This document shows positions 27,145 to 36,132 of a stretch of DNA of 64,000 nucleotides, piece after piece. The notes beneath the pieces are model-generated. The model was not told the DNA's origin. It was given only the letters and a program-made list of their open reading frames with translations, and ran no database searches. The DNA is taken from assembly GCF_010731615.1 (NCBI RefSeq), contig NZ_AP022618.1:2976001-3040000 (forward strand). The letters are read 5' to 3'. Numbering within the stretch: the first letter of the stretch is position 1; each line of letters begins with the position of its first letter. Origin of the DNA: Mycolicibacterium insubricum (GTDB lineage: Bacteria; Actinomycetota; Actinomycetes; Mycobacteriales; Mycobacteriaceae). Position numbers and translations under genes: made by a program.

Positions 27145-27828
27145 ATGACTGCTGAAGCAAATCCGGGCTGGTCCGGTCAACTCTGGGCCGGCATCGAAGC
27201 GATCTACGACGCGATCCTGGCGCACCCGTTCCTCACCGGTCTGACCGACGGGACCCTGGCGCCCGAGGCCTTCGCCCACTACGTGGCCCAGGATGTGCAC
27301 TACCTGCGTGACTACGCCAAGGCGCTGTCCCTGGTGTCGGCCAAGGCCCCGTCGCTGGCGGCCACCGCGATGTTCGCCCGGCACTCGGCCGAGGTGTACG
27401 ACGTGGAACTGGCCCTGCACCGCGAGCTGCTGCCCGCACTGGGGCTGGATCCGGCCGGCCTGGACGCGGTCCCTGTGGCACCCACCACCCGCGCCTACAC
27501 CAGTTACCTGATCGCCACGGCCTATCAGGGGTCGTTTGCCGAGGGGCTGGCCGCCGTGCTGCCGTGTTACTGGATCTACGCGCGCGTCGGCGCGCAGCTG
27601 CTGGACCGCGGCTCCCCCGACCCGCGGTATGCGCTGTGGATCGGCAGCTACGGCGGTGACGAGTTCGCCGCGACCGTCGCCGAGGTGCTCGAACTCACCG
27701 ACCGGGTCGGCGGCGGACTGTCCCCACGTGAACGCGACACGGCCGCAGAACATTTCGTCACCACGTCACGGTACGAGTGGATGTTCTGGGACGCCTCCTA
27801 CCGGCTGGAGAGCTGGCCGGTAGGCTGA
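27145..27828 (+). CDS. TenA-family protein (aminopyrimidine aminohydrolase / thiaminase II-like)
   Basis: 227 residues, all-helical. Family hallmarks: the early FAHYVAQDVHYLRDYAKAL helix, Cys141 in VLPCYWIY at the position of the catalytic cysteine, and C-terminal EWMFWDASYRLE with the Trp/Glu pair. TenA proteins salvage the pyrimidine half of thiamine, though many actinobacterial members have unknown substrates. No other thiamine genes are nearby. There is no good Shine-Dalgarno; TAGGTT at 27131-27136 ends 8 nt before the ATG, so a leaderless or short-leader transcript is possible. Confidence 0.85.
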   Translation: MTAEANPGWSGQLWAGIEAIYDAILAHPFLTGLTDGTLAPEAFAHYVAQDVHYLRDYAKALSLVSAKAPSLAATAMFARHSAEVYDVELALHRELLPALGLDPAGLDAVPVAPTTRAYTSYLIATAYQGSFAEGLAAVLPCYWIYARVGAQLLDRGSPDPRYALWIGSYGGDEFAATVAEVLELTDRVGGGLSPRERDTAAEHFVTTSRYEWMFWDASYRLESWPVG

Positions 27829-27838
27829 TCGCGCCGGG

Positions 27839-28741
27839 TCACACCAGCGGGATGCCCCGCCGGATGCGCCGGTCCACATCGGCCAGCAGCGCGTTGAACG
27901 GGAACTCGCGGATCAGCCGCGGAGTGGCTCGCACGGTGAGGCCGACGCCGGCCATCAGGGTGTGGAACACCGCCTGCCGAACCGGGCCCCAGGACAGCTG
28001 CATCTCGTCGCGGAAGCGTTGCGGCAGGAAGCCCGTGGTGACGAGCAGGGCGATCGGCTCCAGCAGCGGGCGCAACAGCTTCGGGAATGCGGCGCGGGCG
28101 GTGGCGATCGGATAGAGGTAGTCGCGGACGGCGTCGTCGATGTTCACCTTCTCCAGCTGCGCGTTCCAGTACTCGTCGAACGCCGCGCGGTCCTCGGGCC
28201 ACATCTCCAACGGCACCTGAAGGGTGGTGCCCAGCACCGCGCTCTCCCGGTAGTGCTTCTCGGCGGCCTCGTCGTCGAGGTGGCCGATGAACATGTTGTA
28301 CACATCGACGTTGCCGCGGTACAGGCAGGCCGCCACCCACAGCTGCAGGTCCCGGCTGAACGCGCTGTATTGCACCGGGCTGGATTCGGTGGAGCGCACC
28401 TGCACGTGGGAGCGGTTCACCGCCGCACGGTAGGCGGCCTTCTGCCGCTCGTCGCCCCACACCGCCACCGCCAGGTAGCTGAAGGTGGTGCGCGCCCGTT
28501 TGTAGGGGTGCTTGTCGACGCGTCCGCTCTGGACCGGGCTCTCCAGCACGCCGTAGCCCACACCGGGGCGGGCCAGCTGCATGATGACGTTCGCCGGTCC
28601 GGCCAGCAGCGCCGGGCCCATCAGGTTGTCGGCGAACCGCGCGCTGCGCCGCCAGGTCAGCGGGCCGAGCCGCGGCGGCGTGGCGTCCTCCGGTGTCCGG
28701 CCGCGCTCGGCAGCTCGTTTTGTCTGGGAAACCGCGACCAT
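27839..28741 (-). CDS. MpaB-like (DUF2236) oxygenase family protein
   Basis: 300 residues. Key parts are GPALLAGPANVIMQLARPGVG near the N-terminus, a conserved Arg/His-rich core (VNRSHVQVR) and WVAACLYRGNVDVY. These match the DUF2236/MpaB-like family, which includes the latex-clearing protein and the fungal MpaB oxygenase; haem binding and oxygenase activity are family knowledge, not seen here. ATG at 28741, preceded by TTGGAG at 8 nt. Divergent from a TetR gene, with a perfect inverted repeat between them, so probably controlled by that regulator. Confidence 0.83.
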   Translation of the reverse strand: MVAVSQTKRAAERGRTPEDATPPRLGPLTWRRSARFADNLMGPALLAGPANVIMQLARPGVGYGVLESPVQSGRVDKHPYKRARTTFSYLAVAVWGDERQKAAYRAAVNRSHVQVRSTESSPVQYSAFSRDLQLWVAACLYRGNVDVYNMFIGHLDDEAAEKHYRESAVLGTTLQVPLEMWPEDRAAFDEYWNAQLEKVNIDDAVRDYLYPIATARAAFPKLLRPLLEPIALLVTTGFLPQRFRDEMQLSWGPVRQAVFHTLMAGVGLTVRATPRLIREFPFNALLADVDRRIRRGIPLV

Positions 28742-28751
28742 GGCCCGCTCC

Positions 28752-28777
28752 AATCTGAATGCAACTGAACTCAGATT
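28752..28777. promoter_or_regulatory. Inverted repeat AATCTGA-N12-TCAGATT, operator candidate
   Basis: A perfect 7-bp inverted repeat between the divergent MpaB-like and TetR genes, 11 nt upstream of the MpaB-like start. Size and place are typical of a TetR operator controlling both genes. Confidence 0.5.
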
Positions 28778-28882
28778 ACCGTGCGGCGCCGGGCACCACA
28801 ATGGAATCGCGAGGTGTGTCGCAAGTCGGGCGGTCTACCATCGCTGCATGTCGCCGCAGTGCCACCAGGTTCCCGGGCCGCC

Positions 28883-29557
28883 GTGACCGGGCAGTCCGGG
28901 CGTTCCTACAGCGGGCTGGCGGCGGCCGAGCGTGCCGAGCAGCGTCGCCGACGGCTGCTGGAAGTCGGCCTGGACCTGCTCGGTGATCCCAACGGACCGC
29001 AGGATCTGACGCTGCGCACCGTGTGCACACGCGCCGGTCTGGCGCAGCGGTACTTCTACGAAAGCTTCACCGACAAGGACGAGTTCGCCGCGGCGGTCTA
29101 CGACTGGGGGTTGGCGGCACTGGTGTCCGGCACGCAGGCGGCGGTCACCGCAGCGGCCGGGGCGGGTCCGCGCGCGCGGGCCCGCGCCGGCATGGCCGGC
29201 CTGGTGCACGGCATCGCCGCCGATCAGCGGATCGGGCGGCTGCTGTTCAGCCCGAAGCAGACCAGCCCGGTGCTGGTCGGCAAACGCTTCGAGTCCACCG
29301 CGATGTTCGTCGCGCTGTTCTCCCGCCAACTGGAGTCCCGCGAGCCCGACGAGCGCGCGGACCCGGGCGCGGGGCCGTCGCTCTTGGCGCACTTCCTGGT
29401 CGGGGGCGTCGGCCAGGCCCTGGCGGCCTGGCTGAACGAGCAGCTGACGATCGGTGAGGACGAGCTGATCGACCAGCTGGTCGCCGCGCTGCTGAATCAG
29501 CCGCCGAATTCCGGTTTCAAGGACCCGGCCAGCGACGACAGCGGCACCGCCACCTGA
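28883..29557 (+). CDS. TetR-family transcriptional regulator
   Basis: About 224 residues from the GTG at 28883 (MTGQSGRSYSGLAAAERAEQ). The helix-turn-helix is at about residues 38-62 (LTLRTVCTRAGLAQRYFYESF), then a ligand domain with a Pro-rich end. The open frame extends 102 nt upstream, but that part looks unlike a TetR N-terminus and would cover part of the promoter. No clear ribosome site, so the start is uncertain. The last 61 bp overlap the 3' end of the convergent MPT64-like gene. Confidence 0.82.
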   Translation: MTGQSGRSYSGLAAAERAEQRRRRLLEVGLDLLGDPNGPQDLTLRTVCTRAGLAQRYFYESFTDKDEFAAAVYDWGLAALVSGTQAAVTAAAGAGPRARARAGMAGLVHGIAADQRIGRLLFSPKQTSPVLVGKRFESTAMFVALFSRQLESREPDERADPGAGPSLLAHFLVGGVGQALAAWLNEQLTIGEDELIDQLVAALLNQPPNSGFKDPASDDSGTAT

Positions 29558-30294
29558 ACCGCACCGCCATCCATCGACCACACCAGCCGGTCCCGCGGAC
29601 TGGGATCTCCGCGCGGCATCGGTTGATCCGGCATGTACAGCAGCAGTGAGTCCTGGGTCAGCGCGAACGCCTTGTAGTCCCCGGAGTAGCCGGCGCTGCC
29701 GGAGTCGGGCTGAAACTCCGCGACGGTGAACGGATAGGTGCCCGGCGCATGCGGCGGGGCGGCGGCGTCCAGGGCCGCCGGCAGCACCGGCGCCGCCGCG
29801 GCGGCGACCGCCTGGAACGGGTCGACGCCCGGCCGGAACAGGTCGCGCAGCAGCAGCCGGCGCCCGCCCGCGGTGTCGAAGACGAAGGCCCGAAATGCGT
29901 TGTTGGCCTGCAGACCGAAGGGCTCGTAGGTCTCGTGCACGATGACCGACTGCACCCCGCCCGGTCCGGTGAAGACGTCGTAGCCGGCGTAGGCGCTGCT
30001 GTCGCGGACGTTGGTGTTCCCCGTCGCCCGCCAACCGTTGAACAGCCGCTGGTAGTAGTCGCGCAGCACCGGACCCATCACCAGGGAGTCCAGCAGTTCG
30101 GCCGGAATCCGCAGCGACAGGAGCATTTCGGCTTCCCGGTCCGATTTGATCACCGCGGTGCAGCTGCCGCCGTCCCAGGACCCGCCCAGGTCCGCGCAGA
30201 ACCCGTCGGCCGAGGCGGACGCGACGGGACCGCCCGTCAGCGCGAGGACGGCGGCGGCCGACACGGCCGCGAGACTACGACGCAGGTTTGTCAT
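29497..30294 (-). CDS. Secreted MPT64/RsiV-like (DUF3298-type) protein at the end of the mce operon
   Basis: 265 residues with a signal peptide (1-29, cleavage after ASASA). Two Cys follow closely (GFCADL and GGSCTAV). The mature part resembles M. tuberculosis MPT64: an early strand block with acidic residues, a LRDLFRPGVDPFQAV segment like its LWQAD region, and a late YKAFALTQDSLLLYM like YQNFAVTNDGVIFFF, ending in a VAVPLSSLAG strand. Function unknown; exported. ATG at 30294 overlaps the upstream Mce-associated gene by 20 bp, so it is the last gene of the operon. Its 3' end overlaps the convergent TetR gene by 61 bp. Confidence 0.75.
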   Translation of the reverse strand: MTNLRRSLAAVSAAAVLALTGGPVASASADGFCADLGGSWDGGSCTAVIKSDREAEMLLSLRIPAELLDSLVMGPVLRDYYQRLFNGWRATGNTNVRDSSAYAGYDVFTGPGGVQSVIVHETYEPFGLQANNAFRAFVFDTAGGRRLLLRDLFRPGVDPFQAVAAAAAPVLPAALDAAAPPHAPGTYPFTVAEFQPDSGSAGYSGDYKAFALTQDSLLLYMPDQPMPRGDPSPRDRLVWSMDGGAVQVAVPLSSLAGSLKPEFGG

Positions 30295-30922
30295 CGGCCC
30301 CTGCCAGCAGTACGTCGGCGGCCAGCCACCGGCCGTCGACCTTGCGCATCGTCATGGACACGCTGACGATGTCGGTGCGCGGCTGCGGCGCGGCCGCGCT
30401 GGTGATCACCTGTTTGACAGTCAGCAGCACGTCGACCTCGTCGCCGCGGACCGACTTGACCGCCGAGTCCACCACCGTTCCGGTGGTGTTGACCTTGTTG
30501 TCGATCAACATCTTTCGCAGCCGGGACGCGGTCTTGCCGTAGGTGTCCTTGAAGTTTCCGGTGGCGCCGTCGAGCAGGTCCTTGATGTTCTGATCGATGC
30601 TGTTCTGGTCGGTGCTGGTCAGTGCGACGGCGTAGCTGCGTGCGGCGTCCAGCGCCGCGGCCGCGGCGACGTCGCGGTCGTGCTGCCGGTAGAGCAGCCA
30701 GCCGCCGGTACCGGCCAGCCCGGTCAGGGCCACCAGCAGCGTGGCCGCCACGACGCACACCCAGAGGCGCACCCCGACGACCCGCGTGCCGAATGCGCGG
30801 GGACGCCACGGCCACCGCTGCCGCCGTTTCCCGGCAGCGGTATTGGCCTCGGCTTCGACGTCCGCGCCGGCTTCGGCGTCCGTGCCGGCTTCGACGTCGG
30901 TTTCGGGTTCGGTGTCGATCAC
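30275..30922 (-). CDS. Mce-associated membrane protein 2
   Basis: 215 residues: an acidic N-terminal tail (EPETDVEAGTDAEAG), a basic patch, one transmembrane helix (LWVCVVAATLLVALTGLAG), then an extracellular domain with GNFKDTYGK and a C-terminal DGRWLAADVLL. This is the layout of Mas proteins found after mceF in mycobacteria, thought to support the Mce lipid importer. GTG at 30922 overlaps the upstream stop (GTGA). It is a clear paralogue of the next-upstream gene. Confidence 0.88.
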   Translation of the reverse strand: MIDTEPETDVEAGTDAEAGADVEAEANTAAGKRRQRWPWRPRAFGTRVVGVRLWVCVVAATLLVALTGLAGTGGWLLYRQHDRDVAAAAALDAARSYAVALTSTDQNSIDQNIKDLLDGATGNFKDTYGKTASRLRKMLIDNKVNTTGTVVDSAVKSVRGDEVDVLLTVKQVITSAAAPQPRTDIVSVSMTMRKVDGRWLAADVLLAGADDKPAS

Positions 30923-31575
30923 AGGATCTCCACGTTGCTGGCCAGCCAGCGGCCGCCCACCAGGTCCATCGTCATGTCGATGCGGTTGCGGTCGATGCGC
31001 GGGCTCGGGTTGGCCGCGTTGGTGATCGACTGGTCGACGAAGAGCAGCACCTCGACCCGCGTCGGTGTGGCCGATTTGACCGCGGCGTCGACGACGATCC
31101 CGGTGCCCGAGGCGTGGTTGTCGATCAGGATCTGGCGCATCTGGCTGGACCCCTGGCTGTAGTCGTCCTTGAACTTGCCGGTGGCACCGGCCAGGGTGTC
31201 GCGGTAGTTGGCGTCGATGTTGGTGACGTCCAGCGTCGTCAGGACGACGGCATAGTCCTTGGCCGCCTGCAGCGCCTGCTCGCGGGCCGCGTCGAGCTGG
31301 TGACGGGTGTGGGCCTGCCAGACGAAGACCACCGAGGTCGCCAACGACAGCGCCAGCAGCAATCCGGTGACGACGGTGCGCAGACCGACGCGCCGGCCCC
31401 GGGCGCCCGTCGCCTGGGGAGTCGTGACGTCGGGCTCGGAAGCACTGTCGTCGGCGGCGGTGGCGCTGTTCTCGTCGTCGGCTTGCCAGTGCGACACCGG
31501 CGGCGCCGGGCGCTGCTCGTCGTCGGTATCGCACACCTGGTCGAACACGTCGGCGGTGGCCGTTCGTCTGCTCAT
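30919..31575 (-). CDS. Mce-associated membrane protein 1
   Basis: 218 residues, with acidic tail, single transmembrane helix (about 75-100, VGLRTVVTGLLLALSLATSVV region) and an extracellular domain with GKFKDDYSQG and GGRWLASNVEIL, matching its paralogue downstream. ATG at 31575 is five nt after GGAG; a GTG one codon earlier is possible. It follows mceF by 19 nt. Probably a stabiliser or accessory of the Mce complex (family knowledge). Confidence 0.88.
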   Translation of the reverse strand: MSRRTATADVFDQVCDTDDEQRPAPPVSHWQADDENSATAADDSASEPDVTTPQATGARGRRVGLRTVVTGLLLALSLATSVVFVWQAHTRHQLDAAREQALQAAKDYAVVLTTLDVTNIDANYRDTLAGATGKFKDDYSQGSSQMRQILIDNHASGTGIVVDAAVKSATPTRVEVLLFVDQSITNAANPSPRIDRNRIDMTMDLVGGRWLASNVEIL

Positions 31576-31594
31576 CACTTCTCCACGCGGAACA

Positions 31595-32857
31595 TCAGTT
31601 GGGCATCGGCACCGGCATGACCGGGCCGCCGTAGGGGGTCGGAATGGTGTAGGGCGGGATGTCGGGCGACTTGTCGGTCACCGCCAGCGGGTCCTGGCCG
31701 GGCGGCGGGCCGGCGGTGTCGTCGCCGGGCGGGCGCGGCGCGTTGCGCGCACCGCGGACCAGCAGCGCCGGATCGTCGTCGAGGCAGTAGGTGTTGCGGA
31801 ACGGCTCGGGGAAATTCGCCTCGGTGGGCGCCTTGCGCGGCAGGTTGTAGTCGCACCGATAGCGCGGATAGATGTCGCCGATGCCCCAGATGGCGCCATC
31901 GCGCACGATCGAGGACACCCGGTCGATGACGGAGTCACGGTCGGGCCGCCACAGATGCTCCAGCGCCGGCAGCCGCTGGTACACCAGCTGCGAGACGGTG
32001 GTCAGATTGCCCAGCAGCGCCACCACGTTCTGCCGGTTGTCGGCGATGAGGTTGTCGACGGTCGCCAGTTGCGAGTTCCCGTTCTCCACCAGGGTGCGGA
32101 AACCGCCGTCCATCCTGCCGACGCCGCTGAGGACCTGGTCGACGTTGACCGCGGTGCGCTTGAGGCCCGGCCCGACGTCGGCCACCGTGCCGAACACCAC
32201 CTTCGTGTTGCGGATCATGCTGACCGTCTCGGGCAGTACCGAATCCACTGTGCTGGCAAGCAGACTCGCGCCGTCGAAAACGGCGGCGAGTTTGCGCGGC
32301 CCGTCCTTGGTGACCCGCAGTTCGGCGAACATCGTCTGCAGCCGGTCCGGGTCGAGCTGGGCCAGCGCACCGCGGCTGTTGTCGATGATCTGCGGCAGCG
32401 TCACCGGCATGGTGACCTGCTCGGCACTGATGACCGCGCCGTCGCCCAGGAACGGACCGTCGGCGTGCTCGGGCCGGAAATCCAGGTACTGCTCGCCGGC
32501 GGCGGACAGTCCGGACACCCGCACCGGGCTGTCTGTCGGGATGTGCGCGGTCGAGTCGATGGAGATCACCGCCTCGACCCCGGTGTCCCCGAGGTTGACG
32601 GCCTCCACCCGGCCCACCGGGATACCGCGGACAGTGACGTCCTGGCGGGCCAGCAGGCCACCGGATTCGGGCATCAGGACACGCACCGAGATGCGGCTGT
32701 GCAGCGGGTTGAACCGCAGCCCGCCGACCGCGATGTAGGCCAGGGCGATCACCGCGGTGAGCACCAGACCGACGTAGGACAGCAGCACCTTGCGACTGGC
32801 GACCGCCTTGACCAGCCGGATCACCTGCGCCAGCACCGCGTTGACGAAATTCATCAT
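31595..32857 (-). CDS. mceF: MceF, Mce-family substrate-binding subunit
   Basis: 420 residues. N-terminal membrane anchor (LLSYVGLVLTAVIALAYIAV), MCE domain at about 40-120 (ISVRVLMPESGGLLARQDVT and VRGIPVGRVEAVNL), a helical tunnel-forming region, and a Pro-rich end after about 350. Two Cys (YRCDY and TYCLDD) lie near the end of the folded part, as in other MceF. Starts with ATG at 32857 in an ATGA overlap with mceE. Subunits A-F form the periplasmic part of a lipid or sterol importer energised by MceG encoded elsewhere. Confidence 0.93.
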   Translation of the reverse strand: MMNFVNAVLAQVIRLVKAVASRKVLLSYVGLVLTAVIALAYIAVGGLRFNPLHSRISVRVLMPESGGLLARQDVTVRGIPVGRVEAVNLGDTGVEAVISIDSTAHIPTDSPVRVSGLSAAGEQYLDFRPEHADGPFLGDGAVISAEQVTMPVTLPQIIDNSRGALAQLDPDRLQTMFAELRVTKDGPRKLAAVFDGASLLASTVDSVLPETVSMIRNTKVVFGTVADVGPGLKRTAVNVDQVLSGVGRMDGGFRTLVENGNSQLATVDNLIADNRQNVVALLGNLTTVSQLVYQRLPALEHLWRPDRDSVIDRVSSIVRDGAIWGIGDIYPRYRCDYNLPRKAPTEANFPEPFRNTYCLDDDPALLVRGARNAPRPPGDDTAGPPPGQDPLAVTDKSPDIPPYTIPTPYGGPVMPVPMPN

Positions 32858-33957
32858 GGCCGGTCCGGTCCGTAGATGCGGCCCAGCAGCATGTTCCACT
32901 CGTAGCGCAGGCCGCCGATCATCAGGTGCCAATCGGTGCCGTCGGGACCGTGGAACCCGGGGTCGCCGGGGTAGTTCTTGTCCGGCAGCACGCCGAGTGC
33001 GATCTGCGGGATGTTGGCCAGCACGCTGAACGCCGTGGAATTCGTTGCCTTGATCAGGATGCCCAGCAGTCGGTTGAACGCCGTCAGGGACAGGTTGGGG
33101 TCCACCGAGATGTCGTTGAACACCGCCGAGAGCCGGTTCAGATCGGCGACCAGGCTGCGGGTGTCGGTGCGCCGCATGGACGGGAACTTCGACAGCGCGT
33201 CGGTGCTCCGCGCCACGGTGTCGGCGAGGTCGGCGATTTTGCCGGTGTTGTCGGCGATCACCGCCAGCGCCGGGGCCCCCGCGTCCAGCGCGTGGTCCAG
33301 CGACGTGCGCCGCGCGGCCATGTCGACGGCCAGTTTCGACGTACTGCGCAGGGCGCCGTCCAGTTGCGTCGAGCGCGCCGTGGTCTTGGCCAGGAAGGCG
33401 TTGGTCTCCGAGATCAGGTCGGCGACCTTGGTGCCGCGGCCGCCCACGGCCCGTCCGGCGCCGTTGATGTCGGTGGTCAGGGCGCGGATGGTGCCGCCGT
33501 TGACCAGCATCGCCATCGAGTTCAGCAGTTCCTCGACGGTGGGCGCCGCCGCGGTCGCGGTCTTCGGGATCGTGTCGCCGTCTCGCAGCAGTGGACCCTC
33601 ACCGTTACCGGGAGGCCGGATCTGGACGAAGACGTCACCGAGCGGGGTGGCGGCGCGCAGTTCCGCGGTGCTGGCCGCGGGCAGCGGCACATCCGAGCGG
33701 ATGCGCATCTGCACCGCCGCGGTGAAGTCCTCGGCGTCGATCGATTCCACCTCGCCGATGTCGGCGCCGTAGAGGCGCACCTTGGCCTTCGCCGGCAGGT
33801 TCAGCGCGTTGGAGAACATCGCGGTGAGCCGGTACGTCGGGCCGCCGGCGCCGGGCGAGGGCAACGGCACCGCGTCCAGTCCGGTCGCGCAGCCGCTCAG
33901 TAGTACCACCGCACCGACCGCGGCGGCGGTCTTGATCATCCGCAACGGCCGCACCAT
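32854..33957 (-). CDS. mceE: MceE, lipoprotein subunit of the Mce transporter
   Basis: 367 residues. Lipoprotein signal with lipobox LSGC and lipidated Cys23, as expected for the LprK/MceE position. MCE domain at about 40-120 (TYRLTAMFSNALNLPAKAKV, GADIGEVESI), then the long helical region with DNTGKIADLADTVAR. ATG at 33957 lies 6 nt after GGAGG and shares one base with the mceD stop (TGATG); a GTG one codon earlier is an alternative. C-terminal GGLRYEWNMLLGR is typical of MceE. Confidence 0.94.
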   Translation of the reverse strand: MVRPLRMIKTAAAVGAVVLLSGCATGLDAVPLPSPGAGGPTYRLTAMFSNALNLPAKAKVRLYGADIGEVESIDAEDFTAAVQMRIRSDVPLPAASTAELRAATPLGDVFVQIRPPGNGEGPLLRDGDTIPKTATAAAPTVEELLNSMAMLVNGGTIRALTTDINGAGRAVGGRGTKVADLISETNAFLAKTTARSTQLDGALRSTSKLAVDMAARRTSLDHALDAGAPALAVIADNTGKIADLADTVARSTDALSKFPSMRRTDTRSLVADLNRLSAVFNDISVDPNLSLTAFNRLLGILIKATNSTAFSVLANIPQIALGVLPDKNYPGDPGFHGPDGTDWHLMIGGLRYEWNMLLGRIYGPDRP

Positions 33958-35090
33958 CACCGTCCTCCCGGTACGGTCGGCCCGATGCCGTTGGCCATCA
34001 GGTCCAGCACCCCGGTCAACCCGAAGTCCGGTCCGTAGTCGGCCATCGTCCCGGTTGCGCACCCCAGCTGTTTGAGGCCCATCAGGTTGCAGATCTCCTT
34101 GGAGAACTGGCTGGCGAACACGATCTTGTCGGTGAGCAGGTGCACCCGCAGGGTGCCCGCGCCGGGGTCGATCATGTCGTAGACGTTGTCCACGGTCAGC
34201 GGCACGACGTCGATCACCTCGGCCAATCCGCGCTGGTTGTCGCTGAGTGAGGTGGTGATGGTGTTGGCGCTGGTGAACGTCCCACGCAGCTCGTCGCGGT
34301 GCCGGGTGAGCAGGCCGTTGACCTGACTGAGGATCTGGTTGAGCTTCGCGCCGGTGCTGCCGGTTCCGAGGTTCTGTTCGGCCAGCAGGTCGCTGATCTG
34401 GCGCACGTTGGAGCCGAAGCGGCGGATCTGGGCGTCGTTGGTGGCGGCGGCCTGGCTCAGATCGGCCACGCCGCGCACGATCTCCTGGATGTTCTTGCTG
34501 GTGCGGTCGCCACCGTCGGGTCCGACCCGCAGCGCATCGGAGAGCTTGTCCAGGGTGGACTTGATCTTCTCGCCGTTGCCGGAGCTGATCTGCGAACCCA
34601 GGTTGACCAGGTCCCCCAGCGGCCCGCTGCCGCGGTCATCCCCGCGCAGCGCGCTGCCCAGCTTGTTCATCATGGACAGCGTCTTGTCGAACTCGACCGG
34701 GGTGCGGGTGTGGCCGATCGGCACCAGGTCGCCGTCGAGCAACCGCGGCCCGTCCGTGTAGGGCGGGGTCAGCTCGATGTGACGGTCGGTCAGCAGCGAC
34801 GCGGACACCGTGACCGCGGTGACGTCCGCCGGGATGGGGATGTCGCGGTCGAGTTTCATGGTGACCTCCACGTGGTCACCCCTGGATTCGATGCTCGAGA
34901 CGCTGCCCACCTGCATGCCCAGCACCGACACCGCGTTGCCGGAGTACAGCCCGACGGCATCCTTGAAATGCGCATGCACGGTGATCTGCCGGTGTAGGTA
35001 ACGGGGTACCAGCACGACCAGGGCCGCCGCGACGGCGATCACCGTCGTCACCGCCGCGGCGGTGACGAGTTGCTTTGTCCGCCGGCTCAT
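33957..35090 (-). CDS. mceD: MceD, Mce-family subunit
   Basis: 377 residues. Signal-anchor helix (VTAAAVTTVIAVAAALVVLV), MCE domain (VHAHFKDAVGLYSGNAVSVL, GMQVGSVSSIE), helical region with many Leu/Asn repeats, and a C-terminal pair of Cys (EICNLMG and LGCATG). ATG at 35090 overlaps the mceC stop (ATGA). Its Pro-rich tail is very short compared with some MceD proteins. Confidence 0.93.
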   Translation of the reverse strand: MSRRTKQLVTAAAVTTVIAVAAALVVLVPRYLHRQITVHAHFKDAVGLYSGNAVSVLGMQVGSVSSIESRGDHVEVTMKLDRDIPIPADVTAVTVSASLLTDRHIELTPPYTDGPRLLDGDLVPIGHTRTPVEFDKTLSMMNKLGSALRGDDRGSGPLGDLVNLGSQISSGNGEKIKSTLDKLSDALRVGPDGGDRTSKNIQEIVRGVADLSQAAATNDAQIRRFGSNVRQISDLLAEQNLGTGSTGAKLNQILSQVNGLLTRHRDELRGTFTSANTITTSLSDNQRGLAEVIDVVPLTVDNVYDMIDPGAGTLRVHLLTDKIVFASQFSKEICNLMGLKQLGCATGTMADYGPDFGLTGVLDLMANGIGPTVPGGR

Positions 35091-36127
35091 TTGCAGTCCT
35101 TGAAGTATTCGACGAGATTGAACTGCCGGGCGCGACCGCTGATCGCGCACATCCAGGAGTCGACCAGGATCCCGGCGGGCAGGTTCAGGTCGACCGAGTT
35201 GCCGTTGCCGGTGGCGTTGGTCAGGTTGCGGATGGTAATCGGCGCGGTCTGCAGCAGGTCGCGCAGCAGCGAATCGTGGTCGGCGATCATGGTGGCGAAT
35301 TCGCTCATGTTCTTCAGCAGCGCATCCAGTTCCGGTTCGTCGGCCAGGATCGTCTGCGCGCGGTCGACCAGCAGCGAGATCCCGGCGAACAGTCGGCGCA
35401 CCGAGTCCTGGCGAGAGGTGGCCTCGCCGAGGATCTGGTTGCCTTGCAGCACCAGCGCCCCCAGGTCGGCCTGCTGACCGTGCAGCACCGACACCACGGT
35501 GTTGACGTTGGTGAGCAGGGTGCCGAGTTGGTCGCGGCGGGACTGGACCAGCCCGGCCAGCGAGTCGAGGTTCTCCAGCGACTTCGGCAGCGCGTCCGGC
35601 AGTCCCTGCATGGAGCCGCTGAGCACCCGGACGGACTCGGCGATCCGGTCGGCATCGACGGGGCCGAGCGTGTCGGTGGCCCCGGCCAGCGTGTTCTGCA
35701 GGTCGTACGGAACCTGGGTGTGCGTCAATTCGATGGTGTCGCCGGCGATCTCACCGGCGCCGGCCGGGGAGAGTTCCAGGTAGCGGGCGCCGAGGATGGT
35801 GGTGAGTTTGATCGCGGCGCGGGTGTCGACGCCGAGTGTGAGGTTCTTGTCGACGCTGAACCGGACGATGACGTGATCACCGGCGAGCTTGACGCCGGTG
35901 ACCTCGCCGACCTGGATACCGGCGACGGTGACCTTGTTGCCGGACGCGATCTGGGCGGCCTGCGCGAAATGCGCACTGTATGCCCGTTTTCCGATGTCCA
36001 GGGCGCTGGTCAACACCACGGCGGCGACCAGCACCCCGATGATGGCCAGTCCGATGGCACCCAGCCACACCTTGTTGTAGCTCTCCAGCGGGGTTCGGCG
36101 TTTGGTGGACGCACGCTTGGTGAACAT
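35087..36127 (-). CDS. mceC: MceC, Mce-family subunit
   Basis: 346 residues. Cytoplasmic basic stub, anchor helix (WLGAIGLAIIGVLVAAVVLT), MCE domain (YSAHFAQAAQIASGNKVTVA, GIQVGEVTGVKL), helical region and a short tail ending FKDCK with one Cys after MCAISG. It lacks the long Pro-rich tail found in some MceC proteins. ATG at 36127, 5 nt after the mceB stop, with AGGT upstream. Confidence 0.93.
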   Translation of the reverse strand: MFTKRASTKRRTPLESYNKVWLGAIGLAIIGVLVAAVVLTSALDIGKRAYSAHFAQAAQIASGNKVTVAGIQVGEVTGVKLAGDHVIVRFSVDKNLTLGVDTRAAIKLTTILGARYLELSPAGAGEIAGDTIELTHTQVPYDLQNTLAGATDTLGPVDADRIAESVRVLSGSMQGLPDALPKSLENLDSLAGLVQSRRDQLGTLLTNVNTVVSVLHGQQADLGALVLQGNQILGEATSRQDSVRRLFAGISLLVDRAQTILADEPELDALLKNMSEFATMIADHDSLLRDLLQTAPITIRNLTNATGNGNSVDLNLPAGILVDSWMCAISGRARQFNLVEYFKDCK

Positions 36128-36132
36128 CCCGG

